Source of the DNA: Planctomycetota bacterium
Lineage (GTDB): Bacteria; Planctomycetota; Planctomycetia; Planctomycetales; Planctomycetaceae
Length of the DNA stretch: 64,000 nt
Direction: 5' to 3'
Assembly (NCBI GenBank): GCA_003388505.1
Contig: QQVO01000046.1
Span: 18,601-82,600 of the forward strand
Part shown: piece by piece, positions 37,185-48,148 of the stretch
Layout of the letters: the number at the start of each line of letters is the position of its first letter
Position numbering within the stretch: position 1 is the first letter of the stretch
Translations under genes and position numbers: made by a program
Notes under the pieces: model-generated
The model's input: the letters and a program-made list of their open reading frames with translations, nothing else
Told to the model about the DNA's origin: nothing
Database searches by the model: none

Positions 37185-39131
37185 TCAGTTGGCCGCAGCC
37201 TGTCCCGCATCCAGTCCCGGCGCCGCCACCCAGTTCAGAATCGTCTGCGCGTCCTCGATGTTCCAGATGCGAATCTCGCCGTCGTAACTTCCGCTGGCAA
37301 GCCGCCCCGATTCCGCATGAACGGTGAGCGAATAGACCCAGTCGGTGTGTCCGGAGAAGGTCTTCACCGCGGCGCCGTCGGCAGCGTTATGCAGTCGCGC
37401 TGTCTTGTCGGCGCTGCAACTGAAGAGCCGGTTGTCCGCGAGCACTTCGACTTGCAGCACCTCATTGCCGAATCCGCCGATTTTCCGCACCTCTTTCGCA
37501 TCGGCGGTCTGCCAGATGCGAACCTGTTTGTCCCGTCCGCCGGTGGCGATCTGGTTTCCGTCCGCCAGAAACGCCGCGCTATAGACCGGTTCTCCGTGAC
37601 CGTTAAACGTCGTCAACGCGTCGCCGGTGGAGGCGTCAAACACCTTGGCCGTCTTGTCGCGGCTGGCAGTGACGAGTCTTGTTCCGTCAGGCGACCAGGC
37701 GACGTCCATCACCCAGTCTGCATGGTCTTCAACGTGAATCTGTTCCTCACCCGTCGCCACGTCGAACACGCGCAGCGAGCGGTCCGCCCCGCACGCAGCC
37801 AGCCGCGCGCCGTCGGGACTGAAGGCCACACCGAACATGGCGTCCTCGACCGTCACCAGGTCGGCCAGCAACGCCCCGTCGGCGATGTTGAAGATCTTGA
37901 CCTCTCCCGTCTGCCCCGGCGTCCCCGACGCAATCGCGATACGCTGCCCGTCCCCGTGAAACTCCACATCGTAGACGCGTTCCGCCACGTTCCAGATTCG
38001 CCGGATCACCTGATGGTCGGCCGGATTCCACAGAATCAATTCATGATAGCCGGAACTGGCCAGCACCTGTCCGTCCGGGCTGAAATCCAGCGCCGTAACC
38101 GGAATCGCCACCGGGTAGGCTTCCGGCGGGTCCGGCTGCGGAAACTTCGGCATGATCTCCAGCAGCGGAGCTTCGGGCGAAACTCCGGCGTCCAGCTTCG
38201 CACCGAGCGCGACCCACTTCTTGATCACAGCGATCTGTTCCGCCGTAAGCGGGTCGGCGTCCTTCGGCATCGAACCGTCCTCGATCTGCAGGCACAGATT
38301 GGAGAATTCCCCGTCTCCCGGTTCGACGGCCGGGCCCGACTCGCCCCCCTTCATGATCGCGGCGTAGGACTCCATGTTGAACCGGCCCTTCGCCATCCGG
38401 GCGTTATGACACGCCAGGCATCGGTCGTAGAAAATCGGGGCCACTTCTCTGCGGAACGACACCCACAGCCCCCCCTGTTGCAAGGTCTCTTCGACGGCCC
38501 GCGCTTTGGCCAACCAGTCGGCCGTAACAGCCGCGAGTGCCTCACTGGCCTGGTTCAGTTCGGTCTGCACTGCAGCGACCTGCTCATTGGCCTGAGTCAT
38601 GCCGGCTTCAGTCTCGGTAATCGTCTGCCTGGCGGCGGCGATCGCCTCCTGCGTGGTTTTGACTTCAGCGGCTGCGGTGTCCGCGGCCTTGGTCGCGGTT
38701 TCGGCGTTCGCCTTCGCCTCGTCAGCCTTCTTCTGGGCTTCGGCCAGTGCTTTCGCCGCGTCTTCTGCCGCCTTATCGGCGGCCTGTTTGTCGGCCGCGG
38801 CCTTCTGCGCCGCCTCCTGCTGCTTCGGAAGGGCCTCTTCCGATTGTTTCAGCTGGTTTTGCGCCTGCTGCAAGTCCCGTTGCAGTTTGAGCAGCATCTG
38901 CTGCAACTCGGTGACCTTGGATTCGGCGCTCTGGACCCGCTCCTCCGCCTGTTGCTTCGCGGCGGCGGCCTGATCGGCCGTGGTCTTCAGTTCAGCCGCC
39001 TTTTGCGTCGCCTCCTCCGGTGTCAATGCCGGCGTCGCGGCCGGGTCTTCGGGAGTCTCCTGGGCACTGACTGGCATCGCCGAGAGAGAGATCAGAGCAA
39101 CCGCGATGACCAGGATCGAAGCGCGTTTCAT
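37185..39131 (-). CDS. Coiled-coil, haem-motif and WD40 secreted protein
   Basis: The product is 648 aa. A signal peptide (ILVIAVALISLSAMPVSA) is followed by a long Ala/Gln/Lys-rich coiled coil (about 38-215). Next is a cytochrome-like segment of the planctomycete type (REVAPIFYDRCLACHNARMAKGRF, CLACH at 238-242) up to VIKKWVALGAKLD. A WD40 propeller of about seven blades fills the rest (e.g. VTALDFSPDGQVLASSGYHELILW, WSPDGTRLVTASRDKTAKVF). A haem-c protein with a propeller is common in planctomycetes; the long coiled coil in front is less usual. The role is unknown, possibly in electron transfer or surface assembly. Confidence 0.88.
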   Translation of the reverse strand: MKRASILVIAVALISLSAMPVSAQETPEDPAATPALTPEEATQKAAELKTTADQAAAAKQQAEERVQSAESKVTELQQMLLKLQRDLQQAQNQLKQSEEALPKQQEAAQKAAADKQAADKAAEDAAKALAEAQKKADEAKANAETATKAADTAAAEVKTTQEAIAAARQTITETEAGMTQANEQVAAVQTELNQASEALAAVTADWLAKARAVEETLQQGGLWVSFRREVAPIFYDRCLACHNARMAKGRFNMESYAAIMKGGESGPAVEPGDGEFSNLCLQIEDGSMPKDADPLTAEQIAVIKKWVALGAKLDAGVSPEAPLLEIMPKFPQPDPPEAYPVAIPVTALDFSPDGQVLASSGYHELILWNPADHQVIRRIWNVAERVYDVEFHGDGQRIAIASGTPGQTGEVKIFNIADGALLADLVTVEDAMFGVAFSPDGARLAACGADRSLRVFDVATGEEQIHVEDHADWVMDVAWSPDGTRLVTASRDKTAKVFDASTGDALTTFNGHGEPVYSAAFLADGNQIATGGRDKQVRIWQTADAKEVRKIGGFGNEVLQVEVLADNRLFSCSADKTARLHNAADGAAVKTFSGHTDWVYSLTVHAESGRLASGSYDGEIRIWNIEDAQTILNWVAAPGLDAGQAAAN

Positions 39132-39490
39132 GGCGGACCTTGAGTGAAACTGAGATTCTTGAGGCAGGTGACGCTTCGTCCCGGCTCATCCGGGGAAGCC
39201 GTCGTTCAGGGCGCCGAACCGCAGGGGAACGGGCCTCGGGAGGGAAACTGGCGACGCATCCATGCCCGCTGATGTCCAGCATCACTGACGATCACGCAAG
39301 TGTCAAGAGGCACGTGAGTTTCGCTCCACTCGAACAACGTTCCAACGACCTTACCAGCCGTGTCCATCCTCGGTCGGCAGACTTGCGAGACCCGCGACGA
39401 ACCGGAATCATGCGGTCTTGAGCAGGGTGAGTCCGCCCGCTGCGGATTCTCGCCCGTTTCCGAACTCGGTCAGGAGGGGGAATCTCCGTA
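39132..39490. other. Divergent intergenic region, no gene seen
   Basis: This 359-bp gap between divergent genes shows no domain-bearing frame, repeat or clear terminator. The right edge carries AGGAGGGGG as the ribosome binding site of the next gene. Confidence 0.45.
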
Positions 39491-40255
39491 ATGCTCGCAA
39501 TCCGCCGCGCCGTCTTGATGGCGGCCATCCCGTTATGCGCGCTCCCATCGCAACGGCTCCGCGCCGCTCCCCCCAGGTCGGATTCCGGCGAGCCGCCACG
39601 GCCGCCGGCGGTTCGGTTCGATCCGGTGGAACGCGAGATCGAGGGCTGGAAGGTTCACATCGAACCGTCGCTGATCGAAGACGACGCTTCGGGAGCAGGG
39701 AGCCGGGCGTTGCGCATGCTGGCCGATCATCTCAACCGGATCGCCATCCTGATGCCTGAAGAGCGCCTGCAGGAACTCCGTACGCTCGAAATCTGGATCG
39801 AGCGCGATCATCCCGTCCTTAAGGCGATGCAGTACCATCCCAGCCGCGCCTGGCTCGAACAGCACGGACACGATCCGCGACTGGCCCGGAAAGTCCACAT
39901 TCCGCAAGCGGCCGCGTTGCTCGACCGACGGCAGTTGCTCAAACACCCCATGGTCGTCCTGCACGAACTGGCACACAGTTATCACGACCAGTTCCTCAGC
40001 TTTGACAATCCCCGGATCATCGAGGTGTACGAGGCCGCCCGCGACACCGGGTCGTACGACGAAGTCTTGCTCTTCACCGGCGATTACGTACGGCATTACG
40101 CCATGACGAATCACAAGGAATACTTTGCGGAAGCGACCGAAGCTTACTTCTATCGCAACGATTTCTACCCGTTCGTCCGCGCGGAACTCGCCGAGCACGA
40201 TCCCGCGCTGCACGATCTGCTCGTCGAAATCTGGGGGCCCCTGCAGTCGCAATGA
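39491..40255 (+). CDS. Exported HExxH metallopeptidase-like protein
   Basis: The product is 254 aa with a probable signal peptide (MAAIPLCALPSQRLRAAP). The motif HELAH is at 158-162, in MVVLHELAHSYHDQFL. Downstream, NHKEYFAEATEAYFYRNDFYPF supplies a conserved Glu-rich helix that could give the third metal ligand. This arrangement recalls gluzincin-type peptidases such as the anthrax-lethal-factor-like domain. The family is unnamed to me and the substrate unknown. Confidence 0.7.
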   Translation: MLAIRRAVLMAAIPLCALPSQRLRAAPPRSDSGEPPRPPAVRFDPVEREIEGWKVHIEPSLIEDDASGAGSRALRMLADHLNRIAILMPEERLQELRTLEIWIERDHPVLKAMQYHPSRAWLEQHGHDPRLARKVHIPQAAALLDRRQLLKHPMVVLHELAHSYHDQFLSFDNPRIIEVYEAARDTGSYDEVLLFTGDYVRHYAMTNHKEYFAEATEAYFYRNDFYPFVRAELAEHDPALHDLLVEIWGPLQSQ

Positions 40256-40321
40256 TCGGATGCATCGGCGGAATCCGGTTGGGTGGTTCGTCGCCGTGGT
40301 CCAATCAGCGTCGATGCGGCG

Positions 40322-41074
40322 TCACAGCAGTGATTCCAGCAGCATCCGCATCTTTCGCAGTTCGAGCTGTCGGTCCACTCCTCCCATCAGATCGGGAAAC
40401 AACTCGATCGAGAGCGCGCGGTTGTAATTGTGCCGCGACAGTTGGGAAACCAGCCGGCCGTATTCGACCTCGCCGAGGCCGACCTGCACCTGGACCGAGT
40501 CCGCCGTCGAGTCCCGCAGCAGCACGTGGATCGCGTGTGGAATCATCAGATCCATCGAACGTTCCGGCGCCTCGTCCTGCAGGACATACGTTGGATCGAG
40601 AGCCAGCCCGAGTCCCGACACCGCCTGGCAGAGTTCGACCGCAGTATGCGGGTCGGCTGTCAGCGCGCCCGTTGCGTTGCGAATCGCAAGCCTGACCCCG
40701 TCGGCGCTCGCCCGCCGCGCCAGCTCCTGCAGCCGTTCAATCTCTGCGTTGAACGGAGTTCCAATCTCCGAGGCCGGCAGGGTGATCTGTGTGATCTTGA
40801 GATTCTTTGCCGCCGTGACCAGACGAGAGAAGACGTCCGGCGGCACGTCGTGGGCGAGTGTGATCGCGGTGGGAAGCAGCCGCGTCCGGTCCCGGAAACG
40901 CGCGGCAAAACCGTCGGGGTCTGCGGCAATCTCTGCGGTCTTCAGCAGCGTCCCCTGATCATCGACCCAGAGATCAACGCGGTCGAATCCAAGATCGGTG
41001 ATTTGTGCCAGAGCCTCTTCAAACGGCAAATCGGAGAGACTCCGGGTCGAGATCGCGACAAACACTCCGCGCAC
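40322..41074 (-). CDS. Sugar phosphate isomerase/epimerase-like TIM barrel
   Basis: The product is 250 aa of the same broad fold as the 34826-35644 protein but not closely similar. Visible segments are ISTRSLSDLPFEEALAQITDLGFDRVDLW, GVRLAIRNATG, LGLALDPTYVL and IHVLLRDS. The conserved ligand Glu expected in the middle strand is replaced in RLAIRNATG, so metal binding or catalysis may be altered. A closing RALSIELFPDL fits the last barrel strand. It is convergent with the HExxH gene. Confidence 0.75.
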   Translation of the reverse strand: MRGVFVAISTRSLSDLPFEEALAQITDLGFDRVDLWVDDQGTLLKTAEIAADPDGFAARFRDRTRLLPTAITLAHDVPPDVFSRLVTAAKNLKITQITLPASEIGTPFNAEIERLQELARRASADGVRLAIRNATGALTADPHTAVELCQAVSGLGLALDPTYVLQDEAPERSMDLMIPHAIHVLLRDSTADSVQVQVGLGEVEYGRLVSQLSRHNYNRALSIELFPDLMGGVDRQLELRKMRMLLESLL

Positions 41075-41407
41075 TCCATTGTCAGCCAGTCAACAGGCGC
41101 AACATGTTGCGCCAGAGCAGATTCCGCTCACCGGGTGAACGGGCGGCTCCTCAAAACCGTCCTGTAATTTACGTGGGTTGCATCGCTCGTGCAAGATCGG
41201 TCGAGTCTGCGGCCGGGACGGGATGTACGTTTCTCAAGGATTGTTCGCGTTTTGCCGCTCTCCGTGCCGATACACAGTTTGAGCGGCCGATGTCATCGCC
41301 CGCCGATTGCCCGTCTCCATCGACGGAAATCGGCAAGCATGTCGTCACTCACTGGCCGACACCATGCGCACACGGTCTGAAACAACACAGCGGATCATTG
41401 GGGTTTC
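41075..41407. other. Divergent intergenic region, no gene seen
   Basis: This 333-bp gap separates the epimerase and the lipoprotein gene. It has no gene-like frame with domain signal, no repeat and no clear hairpin. Confidence 0.45.
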
Positions 41408-41968
41408 ATGATGAACACACGCGTTCACATCACGATGGTGGCCGCCGGATGCCTGGCCGCGACAATGACCGGCTGCGGCACGGCGCCGACAGTCTTTCGC
41501 GCCCAGGAACCTGCTCCAGAACCGCTGGTGGAACAAACCGCATTCGGCACACAGCCAAAGCCCGCCGAGGCGATCCACGACCACTACAAGTACAACGAAG
41601 TGCTCCACTACGGCAACGCGAACGGCGAAACCGCCGCCGAAATCCGGGCCCGGAACGCCGCCGCCAAGAGCCACTACACCTCGCACTCGCACCACGCCGC
41701 CGCCTGCCCGGCCTGCGAAGACTGCCCGCACTGCAAAGGCTGTCCGCCACAAGGCCAGTCTTGTCCGTTCTGCCAACAGGGACTCGGCGGCGACCATGAC
41801 CACGACTCCGGCCATCGGACGCTCAACAAGTACCCCGACCACCACTTCACCTATTCCTATCACCGGCCGAAGAACCTCCTCTATCCGCCGCCGCAGGTGC
41901 CCGGTGGCGCAGTCGTCTGGCCCTACTACACGCTCAAAGGCCCCAGCGACTTCTTCCGCACAGAGTAA
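41408..41968 (+). CDS. His/Cys-rich lipoprotein
   Basis: The product is 186 aa. The N-terminus is a lipoprotein signal (VAAGCLAATMTGCGTAP, lipobox TMTGC, modified Cys about 23). The middle has many His (HSHHAAACP) and a run of Cys pairs (CPACEDCPHCKGC, CPFC), then HDHDSGHRTLNKYPDHHF. The end is Pro/Tyr-rich. Metal binding in the periplasm is likely but inferred. The family is not recognised. A very strong terminator follows at 42021. Confidence 0.72.
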   Translation: MMNTRVHITMVAAGCLAATMTGCGTAPTVFRAQEPAPEPLVEQTAFGTQPKPAEAIHDHYKYNEVLHYGNANGETAAEIRARNAAAKSHYTSHSHHAAACPACEDCPHCKGCPPQGQSCPFCQQGLGGDHDHDSGHRTLNKYPDHHFTYSYHRPKNLLYPPPQVPGGAVVWPYYTLKGPSDFFRTE

Positions 41969-42020
41969 ACGAACGTCCGGCGCGTACAGAGATCCTCCAG
42001 CAGTCCTTCCTCGTTCCTTG

Positions 42021-42064
42021 CAACGACCCGATTGCCGCAACCGGCAATCGGGTCGTTGCGTTTT
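42021..42064 (+). terminator. Strong intrinsic terminator
   Basis: A perfect 17-bp stem (arms 42021-42037 and 42042-42058) with a CAAC loop is followed by CGTTTTG. It ends the lipoprotein transcript and would also protect against read-through into the pseudouridine-synthase gene on the other strand. Confidence 0.9.
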
Positions 42065-42152
42065 GCGCGTGCAGTCGAAGCCGCAAACACTCCCGAAGTC
42101 TGTAGGGCGTCCCGCCCGGTCTTGCATGCCCGAGGTTCGCCCGCGACGACCA

Positions 42153-43198
42153 TTACTCCCGATTCCGGGCGCTGCGTAATCGCTTCACGAAGCGGGCCAA
42201 ATCGTCCGGAAGGTCGGTCTCAAACGTGAGCCGCTCCCCGCTCTGCGGGTGATCGAAGGCCAGTCGCGCGGCGTGCAACGCCAGCCGAGGCGCGCCGCTG
42301 GTGTCTTTGATCGGCGATTGCTTCATTCGCTTGCGGTAGAGCGGATCGCCGCACACGAGGTGCCCGCGTTCCGCCAGGTGCACCCGGATCTGATGCGTGC
42401 GTCCCGTTTCCAGCCGGCACTCCACCCGGGAATAGTCGCCGAGCGACTCCAGCACGCGGACGTGGGTCACGGCGCGCTGCCCCGCATTCGGATCGGTCGT
42501 GCTCCCCCGCAGGCCGTCGCCCCGGTCGCGGATGATCCTCGTTTCAATCGTGCCGTCCTCCGGGCGGCCCAGAACGATCGCCTGATAGACGCGATCGTTC
42601 GTATGCCGCTTGAACTGGCGGATCAAGTCCTGACTCGCGGGCGGCGTGCGGGCGAACACCATCACTCCGCTCGTATCCCGGTCAAGCCGGTGGACTGCAT
42701 AGACCTGCGGCATCCTTGAGTGACGAGAACGCCCGCGCCGCCCGCTCCTGTTTGCCTTTCGTCGGCGGCCGTGTGCGGACGACCCGCCGGCTGAAACAGA
42801 CCCCTGTAGGATCTCCGGCAGCACTTCTTCGAGCGTCGGTTGCCGGTTTCTGCGGGACTTCGACCAGTTCCGCTCTTCGCGGTGGCGTTGGGTCGTCATC
42901 AGCGCCGGCTTGACGACGACCACGACGCTGGCGTCGCTGTAGAGCACTTCGACGTCGGCTGCGGTCGGTTGCGGCGTTCGCGGAGTCTCGAAGACATGCA
43001 CGACGTCGCCCGCACCGACCCGCCGCGCCGCGTCGAGACACATCGCGCCGTTGATCGAGACGCGCCGCGCCGCCAGCAACTTCTTTCCGGCCGACCACGT
43101 CAAGTCGGAATGCCAGCATCGGAGCGCCGCGACGATTGACTGGCCGTCGATCGCTGCATCGACGTGGAACACTCGTCTGTCCCCGCCTCCCGCCGTCA

Positions 43199-43199
<1 letters not shown>
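42153..43199 (-). CDS. RluD-like RNA pseudouridine synthase
   Basis: The product is 348 aa. It has the RluA/RluD-family layout: an S4-like N-terminus (KKLLAARRVSINGAMC), then the catalytic domain with AVHRLDRDTSGVMVFAR (catalytic Asp about 173), YQAIVLGRPEDGTIE, VECRLETGRTHQIRVH and GDPLYRKR. Residues about 105-162, before the catalytic motif, form an Arg/Ser-rich insert (e.g. HGRRRKANRSGRRGRSRHS), which is atypical. It modifies uridines in rRNA or tRNA; the site is unknown. Its ATG overlaps the sulfatase stop by one base (TAATG). Confidence 0.88.
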
Positions 43200-44553
<1,354 letters not shown>

Positions 44554-44557
<4 letters not shown>

Positions 44558-44901
44558 GTCGCGGCCTGCAACTCGCTCCGAGACCCGCTGCCGGCGTCAT
44601 CCGGGGTTTCGGACTTGAGCAGCTCAAATCGGCTGCGATATCGCCGCCGTTCCCACCAGTTTGCCTTCCGCAGGTTCGGGTCGGCTTGCGAGACGGTATG
44701 CGTCTTCCCGCGACGGGTCTTCAACACCAGCCGCCCGCCTGGAAGAACTCCCGTGACGATCCAGAACTTGTCGACTGTGTAACAGTAATCGTCGCCGTGT
44801 TCGGCCGGGAGCACGTTCTCGGCGCGCGGGCCGGGAACCGGACTGTGTTTCGTCTTTCGATAGATGACCCAGTCACCAACGGCGAATGTCACGGCTGTCA
44901 T
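44554..44901 (-). CDS. Small conserved-looking hypothetical protein
   Basis: The product is 115 aa from the ATG at 44901, with GAGGG about eight bases upstream. It begins MTAVTFAVGDWVIYRKTKHSPVPGPRAENVLPAEHGDDY and ends in a charged tail. The beta-rich start (VGDWVIYRKT, WIVTGVLPGGRLVLKTRRGKTHTV) suggests an SH3-like/KOW-type barrel, which is often RNA-binding. Its stop overlaps the sulfatase start. Its position in an operon with an RNA-modifying enzyme fits an RNA-related role, but that is inferred. Confidence 0.65.
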
Positions 44902-45146
44902 TGTTCGATCCCTCGCGAAAATCGATTCGAAGACCTGCCCCTTGGAATCCCTTCTGCCGTTCAGGCACGATAAGATAGCGAACCCTGCCTCACCAACGCA
45001 TCCTCAGCTTCTAAGAACGAACAAGTGCCCTGTCAGGGCTGTTCTTTCGGAGTTGGCCGGACTGCAGATCCGCACGAAACCCTGCGGGGTTCGTGCTCCG
45101 GTGAGAACCCCTCAATCCAAGAACCTGAATTGACGAACCACAAGTA

Positions 45147-46784
45147 ATGGACACCGACAGTCTAGCAAAACTGGTATTCGGGATCATCGGCGGTCTTGGA
45201 ATTTTCCTGCTCGGCATGAAGAACATGTCGGAGGGCATGCAGGCCGTCGCAGGCGCCGGCCTGCGACGGATGATCGGTCTTGCGACAGACAATCGCTTTC
45301 TCGCCGCGGGAGTCGGCACGATCGTCACAACGGTGATTCAGTCGAGTTCGATCACGACGGTCATGGTCGTCGGTTTTGTCAACAGCGGAGTCATGACGCT
45401 CAATCAGGCGATCGGCGTCATTATGGGCGCCAACATCGGGACGACGATTACCGGGTGGATCGTGACGCTGCCGATCGGCAAGTATGGTCTCCCGCTGCTC
45501 GGGTCCGCGGCGTTGATTTATCTGTTCGCCAAAGGAGACCGCTGGCGCTACTGGGCCATGTTCTTCATGGGCGTCGGGATGGTCTTCTTCGGTCTCGTAT
45601 TGATGAAAGACGCGTGCAAACTCATCCGGGACGTCCCGGAATTCGAAGCATGGTTCCATCGCTTCAACGCAGACGGATATGCAGGCGTCATCATGTGTCA
45701 ACTGGTCGGCTGCCTCCTCACGATGCTGGTCCAGTCCTCCTCGGCGACGCTCACGATCACCATCTCTCTCGCGACCCAGGGGGTCATTCCCTATGAGACG
45801 GCGGCAGCGCTGGTTCTCGGAGAGAATCTGGGCACAACGGTCACCGCCTATCTCGCATCCCTCGGCGCAACAACCGTCGCACGGCGCGCCGCGTACTTCC
45901 ACGTGATCTTCAACCTGCTCGGCGTCTGCTGGATCACGATCGTTTTTCCCTGGTACACCGACTTCGTCCAGTCGATCGTCACCGAGGGAATCGATCGCCA
46001 GATCGCCGCCACGCACACCATGTTCAACGTCGCCAACACGTTAGTCTTCGTGTCGTTTGTGCCGATGTTCGGGAACCTGCTGGAACGGCTCGTCCCCGCC
46101 AAGGGATTCAAGGAGAAGCCGAAACTGACCAATCTCGATGTGCACATCCTCGATACGCCCGCTCTGGCAATCGAACAGTCGCGCTACGAAATCCTCAAAA
46201 TGGCCGAGGGATGTTCCAAGATGATGGCCTGGCTGAACGAACTGATCGGTCAGAGAGATCAAGATCGCGCGCTGTCGGAACGTCTCCGTCACCGGGAAAA
46301 AGTTCTCGACTCCGTTCAGGATGAAATCACGCATTTTGTGACCGACCTGCTGGCCGGCAACGTGCCTCACTCAGTCGCCGAGGAGGCGCGTCAGCAGTTG
46401 CGGCTCGCCGACGAATACGAATCAATCAGCGACTACATCGACAGTATTCTGAAGGCCGACCAGCGACTGCGAAAAGACGAATTGAGGCTTACGGAAAAAC
46501 AGCGCCTCGGTTTACGGGAACTTCATCGCGGAGTGGCGGAATACCTGGACGAGATCAACCAGGCCTATCGCGACCAGAATCCGAACGTCCATACGAAACT
46601 CGACGCTGCGAGCAAGGGAATTCGCCGACTGATCAAACGGCTCCGCCGTGAGCACCTGGACGACCTCTCCACAGAAACGATTCCCCCCCAGGTCAGTGTG
46701 GCATTCCTGGCCGCGCTGAACGCCTACTCGCGGGTGCGCGACCATGCTCAGAATATCGGGGAGGTCATCGCCGGTGAAAAATAA
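45147..46784 (+). CDS. Na+/phosphate cotransporter with PhoU-like tail
   Basis: The product is 545 aa. The first ~300 residues carry eight or so hydrophobic segments and the NptA/PNaS motif repeats: GVGTIVTTVIQSSSITTVMVVGFVN and the second repeat QLVGCLLTMLVQSSSATLTITISLA, each with QSSS. The C-terminal ~210 residues are helical and PhoU-like (ILKMAEGCSKMMAWLNEL, RLADEYESISDYIDSILKA). It should import phosphate with sodium. It is convergent with the esterase gene, 12 bp apart. Confidence 0.93.
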   Translation: MDTDSLAKLVFGIIGGLGIFLLGMKNMSEGMQAVAGAGLRRMIGLATDNRFLAAGVGTIVTTVIQSSSITTVMVVGFVNSGVMTLNQAIGVIMGANIGTTITGWIVTLPIGKYGLPLLGSAALIYLFAKGDRWRYWAMFFMGVGMVFFGLVLMKDACKLIRDVPEFEAWFHRFNADGYAGVIMCQLVGCLLTMLVQSSSATLTITISLATQGVIPYETAAALVLGENLGTTVTAYLASLGATTVARRAAYFHVIFNLLGVCWITIVFPWYTDFVQSIVTEGIDRQIAATHTMFNVANTLVFVSFVPMFGNLLERLVPAKGFKEKPKLTNLDVHILDTPALAIEQSRYEILKMAEGCSKMMAWLNELIGQRDQDRALSERLRHREKVLDSVQDEITHFVTDLLAGNVPHSVAEEARQQLRLADEYESISDYIDSILKADQRLRKDELRLTEKQRLGLRELHRGVAEYLDEINQAYRDQNPNVHTKLDAASKGIRRLIKRLRREHLDDLSTETIPPQVSVAFLAALNAYSRVRDHAQNIGEVIAGEK

Positions 46785-46796
46785 CGAGGCGCGGCA

Positions 46797-48086
46797 TTAC
46801 CGCGCAAAGTGCCGGTCTGCGAAGTCCAGATACTGCTCCCAGTCGAATCGGGTCACGTCGTGCCGGCCCGAGCGAATGTGATAGCCGATCGTTCCGGTAT
46901 CGACCGGCGCGTCGATCTCGGGCATGTCGTCCGTTTCGCGATCGAGACCTTTCGCACCCAGCAGGCGATACACCGGATCGGCGAAGTATCCTGAGAGAAA
47001 CTCGCCGCGCGGATCGGCCCACCGGTCCTCGGCGGCGCTGGCGATGTACACCGGACGGGGAGCGATCAGCGCGATCAATTGATGTTGATCGACCGGCAGC
47101 TCGTCTTCCCGGCCGTTGTAGCGCGTAAAGTTGTCGCAAAACCAGTGCGGGAACGAGGCGTTGATCCGCTGCACGGTCTCGCCGAACGCGCGCCGGCTCA
47201 GCGCCGCGCCGCCGCAGCCCGAGTTATTCGAGATCACCAGGGCGAACCGCTCATCCTGAGCCCCGGCCCACAGCGCCGTCTTCCCCAGCCGGGAATGACC
47301 CAGCACGGCAACATGTTCCGCGTCGACGTCTTCGTCGTGCTCCAGATAATCCATTGCCCGGCTGAGTCCCCATGCCCAGGCGGCGATCGAGCCCCAGGCG
47401 TCCCCGGGCCGTTCGCCTTCCGACTTCTCGTCGAAGAGCGGATGAATACCGTTCTCAAAGCCGTCGTCGTAATCGGGGTCGATGTCGCCGTAGTAGACGG
47501 TGCACAGGGCGTAGCCCCGGTCGACAATCATCTCGACCGGCCAGCGCGAGGCGGCCGAACCGCGAGACTCTTCGGTCGCCCGGTTGTCGACATAGCCCTT
47601 GCCCGGATTGTTCCGGAACCAGCCGGCATTCAGCGTGATGGACGGGTCGGGTTGGACCGAATGGTTCCCGCCGAAATTGAGCCCGAGAAACGCCGGAACC
47701 GGCCGGGCGATCTGGGGGAGGTACATCAGCAATGACATGCTGGGCCCGGTCTTCTCTCCCAGGAACCAGACGGTGACTTCCTTGCGAATCGCCTTGCCAC
47801 CCAGCGCGTCGTCGTCAACTACCGTGACTTCAATCGGCAAGTCTTCCGGCCGCGGGGGACTCTCGCCGTAGACATGCTCGGTGAAGAGCGCCAGCAATTC
47901 CGGTCTCCGCTTCTCGCCCCACGTCTCCGCGTCCGTGACTTCAGTCCCGTCCTCCATGACGAGCGGATCGGGCAGTTCAAACGGCGGGACTTTGGATTCG
48001 TCGTAGTTCGCTTCCTGGGCGGAAAGACCGCTTGCTGCCAGCAGAATGATGAGGGACAACCGAGTGAAACGGAACACGAACACCAT
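46797..48086 (-). CDS. Secreted CE15-like glucuronoyl esterase
   Basis: The product is 429 aa with a signal peptide (LSLIILLAASGLSA). The catalytic Ser motif is GHSRLGKTALWAGAQDERFALVISNNSGCGGAALSRR, characteristic of the glucuronoyl esterase/acetyl-xylan-esterase-like family. Further family features are FLGLNFGGNHSV, YPLFDEKSE-like IHPLFDEKSEGERPGDAWGS and the His near the C-terminus (YHIRSGRHDVT). It should cleave esters joining lignin or other groups to glucuronoxylan. It fits the polysaccharide-use genes elsewhere in the window. Confidence 0.83.
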   Translation of the reverse strand: MVFVFRFTRLSLIILLAASGLSAQEANYDESKVPPFELPDPLVMEDGTEVTDAETWGEKRRPELLALFTEHVYGESPPRPEDLPIEVTVVDDDALGGKAIRKEVTVWFLGEKTGPSMSLLMYLPQIARPVPAFLGLNFGGNHSVQPDPSITLNAGWFRNNPGKGYVDNRATEESRGSAASRWPVEMIVDRGYALCTVYYGDIDPDYDDGFENGIHPLFDEKSEGERPGDAWGSIAAWAWGLSRAMDYLEHDEDVDAEHVAVLGHSRLGKTALWAGAQDERFALVISNNSGCGGAALSRRAFGETVQRINASFPHWFCDNFTRYNGREDELPVDQHQLIALIAPRPVYIASAAEDRWADPRGEFLSGYFADPVYRLLGAKGLDRETDDMPEIDAPVDTGTIGYHIRSGRHDVTRFDWEQYLDFADRHFAR

Positions 48087-48148
48087 TGTTTACCCCTTGC
48101 TCGATTCGACATGCGGGAGTCTGCAGCGGATCATCGCCGCGCGAATCA

